From Pyrenophora tritici-repentis (lineage: Eukaryota > Ascomycota > Dothideomycetes > Pleosporales > Pleosporaceae), in assembly GCF_003171515.1 (NCBI RefSeq), contig NC_089397.1:1-64000 (forward strand): a stretch of DNA of 64,000 nucleotides, given 5' to 3'. A program made the position numbers and the translations under genes. The first letter of the stretch is position 1; every line of letters begins with the position of its first letter. Shown here one piece after another: positions 63,446-64,000 of this stretch. The notes below the pieces were generated by a model. It made no database searches and was not told the origin of the DNA. It saw only the letters and a program-made list of their open reading frames with translations.

Positions 63446-63859
63446 TGCAGTAAGCTGCTAGCGGTATGTCAGCCTATATCACATCTTTCTGCTGATTCTC
63501 GGGGGTTTTTATGACTACCAACAAATGACTACCAACAATTGACTTCTGAATCTGGAATTCAGCTTACATGCTCACTTCGAGATCAGTTTGGGTCAGAATA
63601 AACCCGGCAGTTGTTGCAGCTGTGTCGGTATAGTCGGGTTGGGTTATATGCCCACTTCAAAATCAGTTCGTGTTCGTATAAGTCCTGTAGTTATTGTGGA
63701 TGTAGTTGGGTCAGGTTACATGCTCACTTCGAAATCAGTTCGTGATACAATGAACCCGGCAGTTGTTGCAGTTGTATATTCGGGTCAAGTTCCAAAGCGA
63801 ATAGAGAGGCCTTTATGCCACTATATAATCTCTACTCCTCTACCAAATTGTCTAGCTAC
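63446..63859. repeat. spacer with a three-unit degenerate tandem repeat
   Basis: From about 63567 to 63795 three diverged units of roughly 72-80 bp repeat the words ctcacttcgaaatcagtt and acccggcagttgttgcag (units near 63567, 63647 and 63719). The rest is unique AT-rich sequence. No gene. Confidence 0.7.
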
Positions 63860-64000
63860 TAGACTCCGCAACAATCAATTCAATCCGGTCACTCTCCTAG
63901 ACCCACTTACCTATCTAGGTAGGGCTTAAACTCCTATAGGTAACTACTAGGCTTAAAGCGGTAATCAATCAATCCAATCTGAACCTTCTAGGACCCACTT
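63860..64000. mobile_element. MITE family B, copy 4 (runs off window)
   Basis: The first 141 of 162 bp, same orientation as 18848-19009. The octamer before it is ctagctac. The matching duplication should lie just past the window. Confidence 0.92.

Noticed and set aside
63567..63795. CRISPR-like array
   Set aside because: Only three diverged units with no constant spacer length, in a eukaryotic context; an ordinary tandem repeat.

Overview
The window looks like a transposon-packed, probably subtelomeric or accessory stretch of a filamentous ascomycete genome. A Dothideomycete or Pleosporales-type fungus fits best; genus not determinable by eye. The support is short GT-AG introns in the host genes, fungal Copia, Gypsy, hAT and Tc1/mariner elements, an OrsD/RecQ gene of the telomere-linked helicase type, and RIP-like Trp-to-stop changes in some repeats only. 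Only three host genes are convincing: a small cysteine-rich secreted protein (45200-45496), an RNA exonuclease of the Rex1/Rnh70 type (46159-48594) and a 1000-residue protein with three exons (49971-53393). A 5' stub of another secreted-protein gene lies at 31331-31374.

Layout. 330-5656: Copia element 1 with TSD TCTCT, near-identical LTRs and frame-broken genes. 5657-9746: a strand-asymmetric polypyrimidine tract. 9747-14777 (minus): OrsD/RecQ gene copy 1, cut by two 128-bp MITEs. 15227-20472: a second copy of the same gene plus part of its tract, cut by three MITEs and truncated. 20473-31330: a mosaic in which hAT 1, a LINE scrap, hAT 2, the 3' half of a chromodomain Gypsy and another hAT-like end abut exactly at transposon termini without matching target-site duplications. 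31855-35243: a Tc1/mariner element with a second, unrecognised ORF. 35735-38866: a RIP-like-damaged hAT 3 with TSD GACCTTGT. 39423-45131: Copia element 2 (minus, TSD CTCCC, identical LTRs), interrupted by two MITEs. 45200-53393: the host-gene island. 53461-57250: Copia element 3, which lacks an integrase core but has identical LTRs and TSD GCAGT. 58824-63443: a RIP-like-damaged Tc1 element with an intact hAT 4 (59056-62159, TSD CTATTTTG) nested inside it. 63860-64000: a MITE running off the end.

How it fits together. Three MITE families (A 128 bp, B 162 bp, C 158 bp) make or fit 8-bp duplications and share terminal repeats with the hAT elements, so the intact hAT transposases at 25533-28049 and 59462-61981 are candidate drivers. 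There are two age layers: RIP-like nonsense changes mark hAT 3, the Tc1 element and the LINE, while hAT 2, hAT 4, Gypsy and Copia 2 and 3 look recent. The most unusual coding content is the OrsD/RecQ protein, which appears to carry a tyrosine-recombinase-like signature between its zinc fingers and its helicase, and whose 3' side is followed by a multi-kilobase polypurine (sense-strand) tract in both copies.
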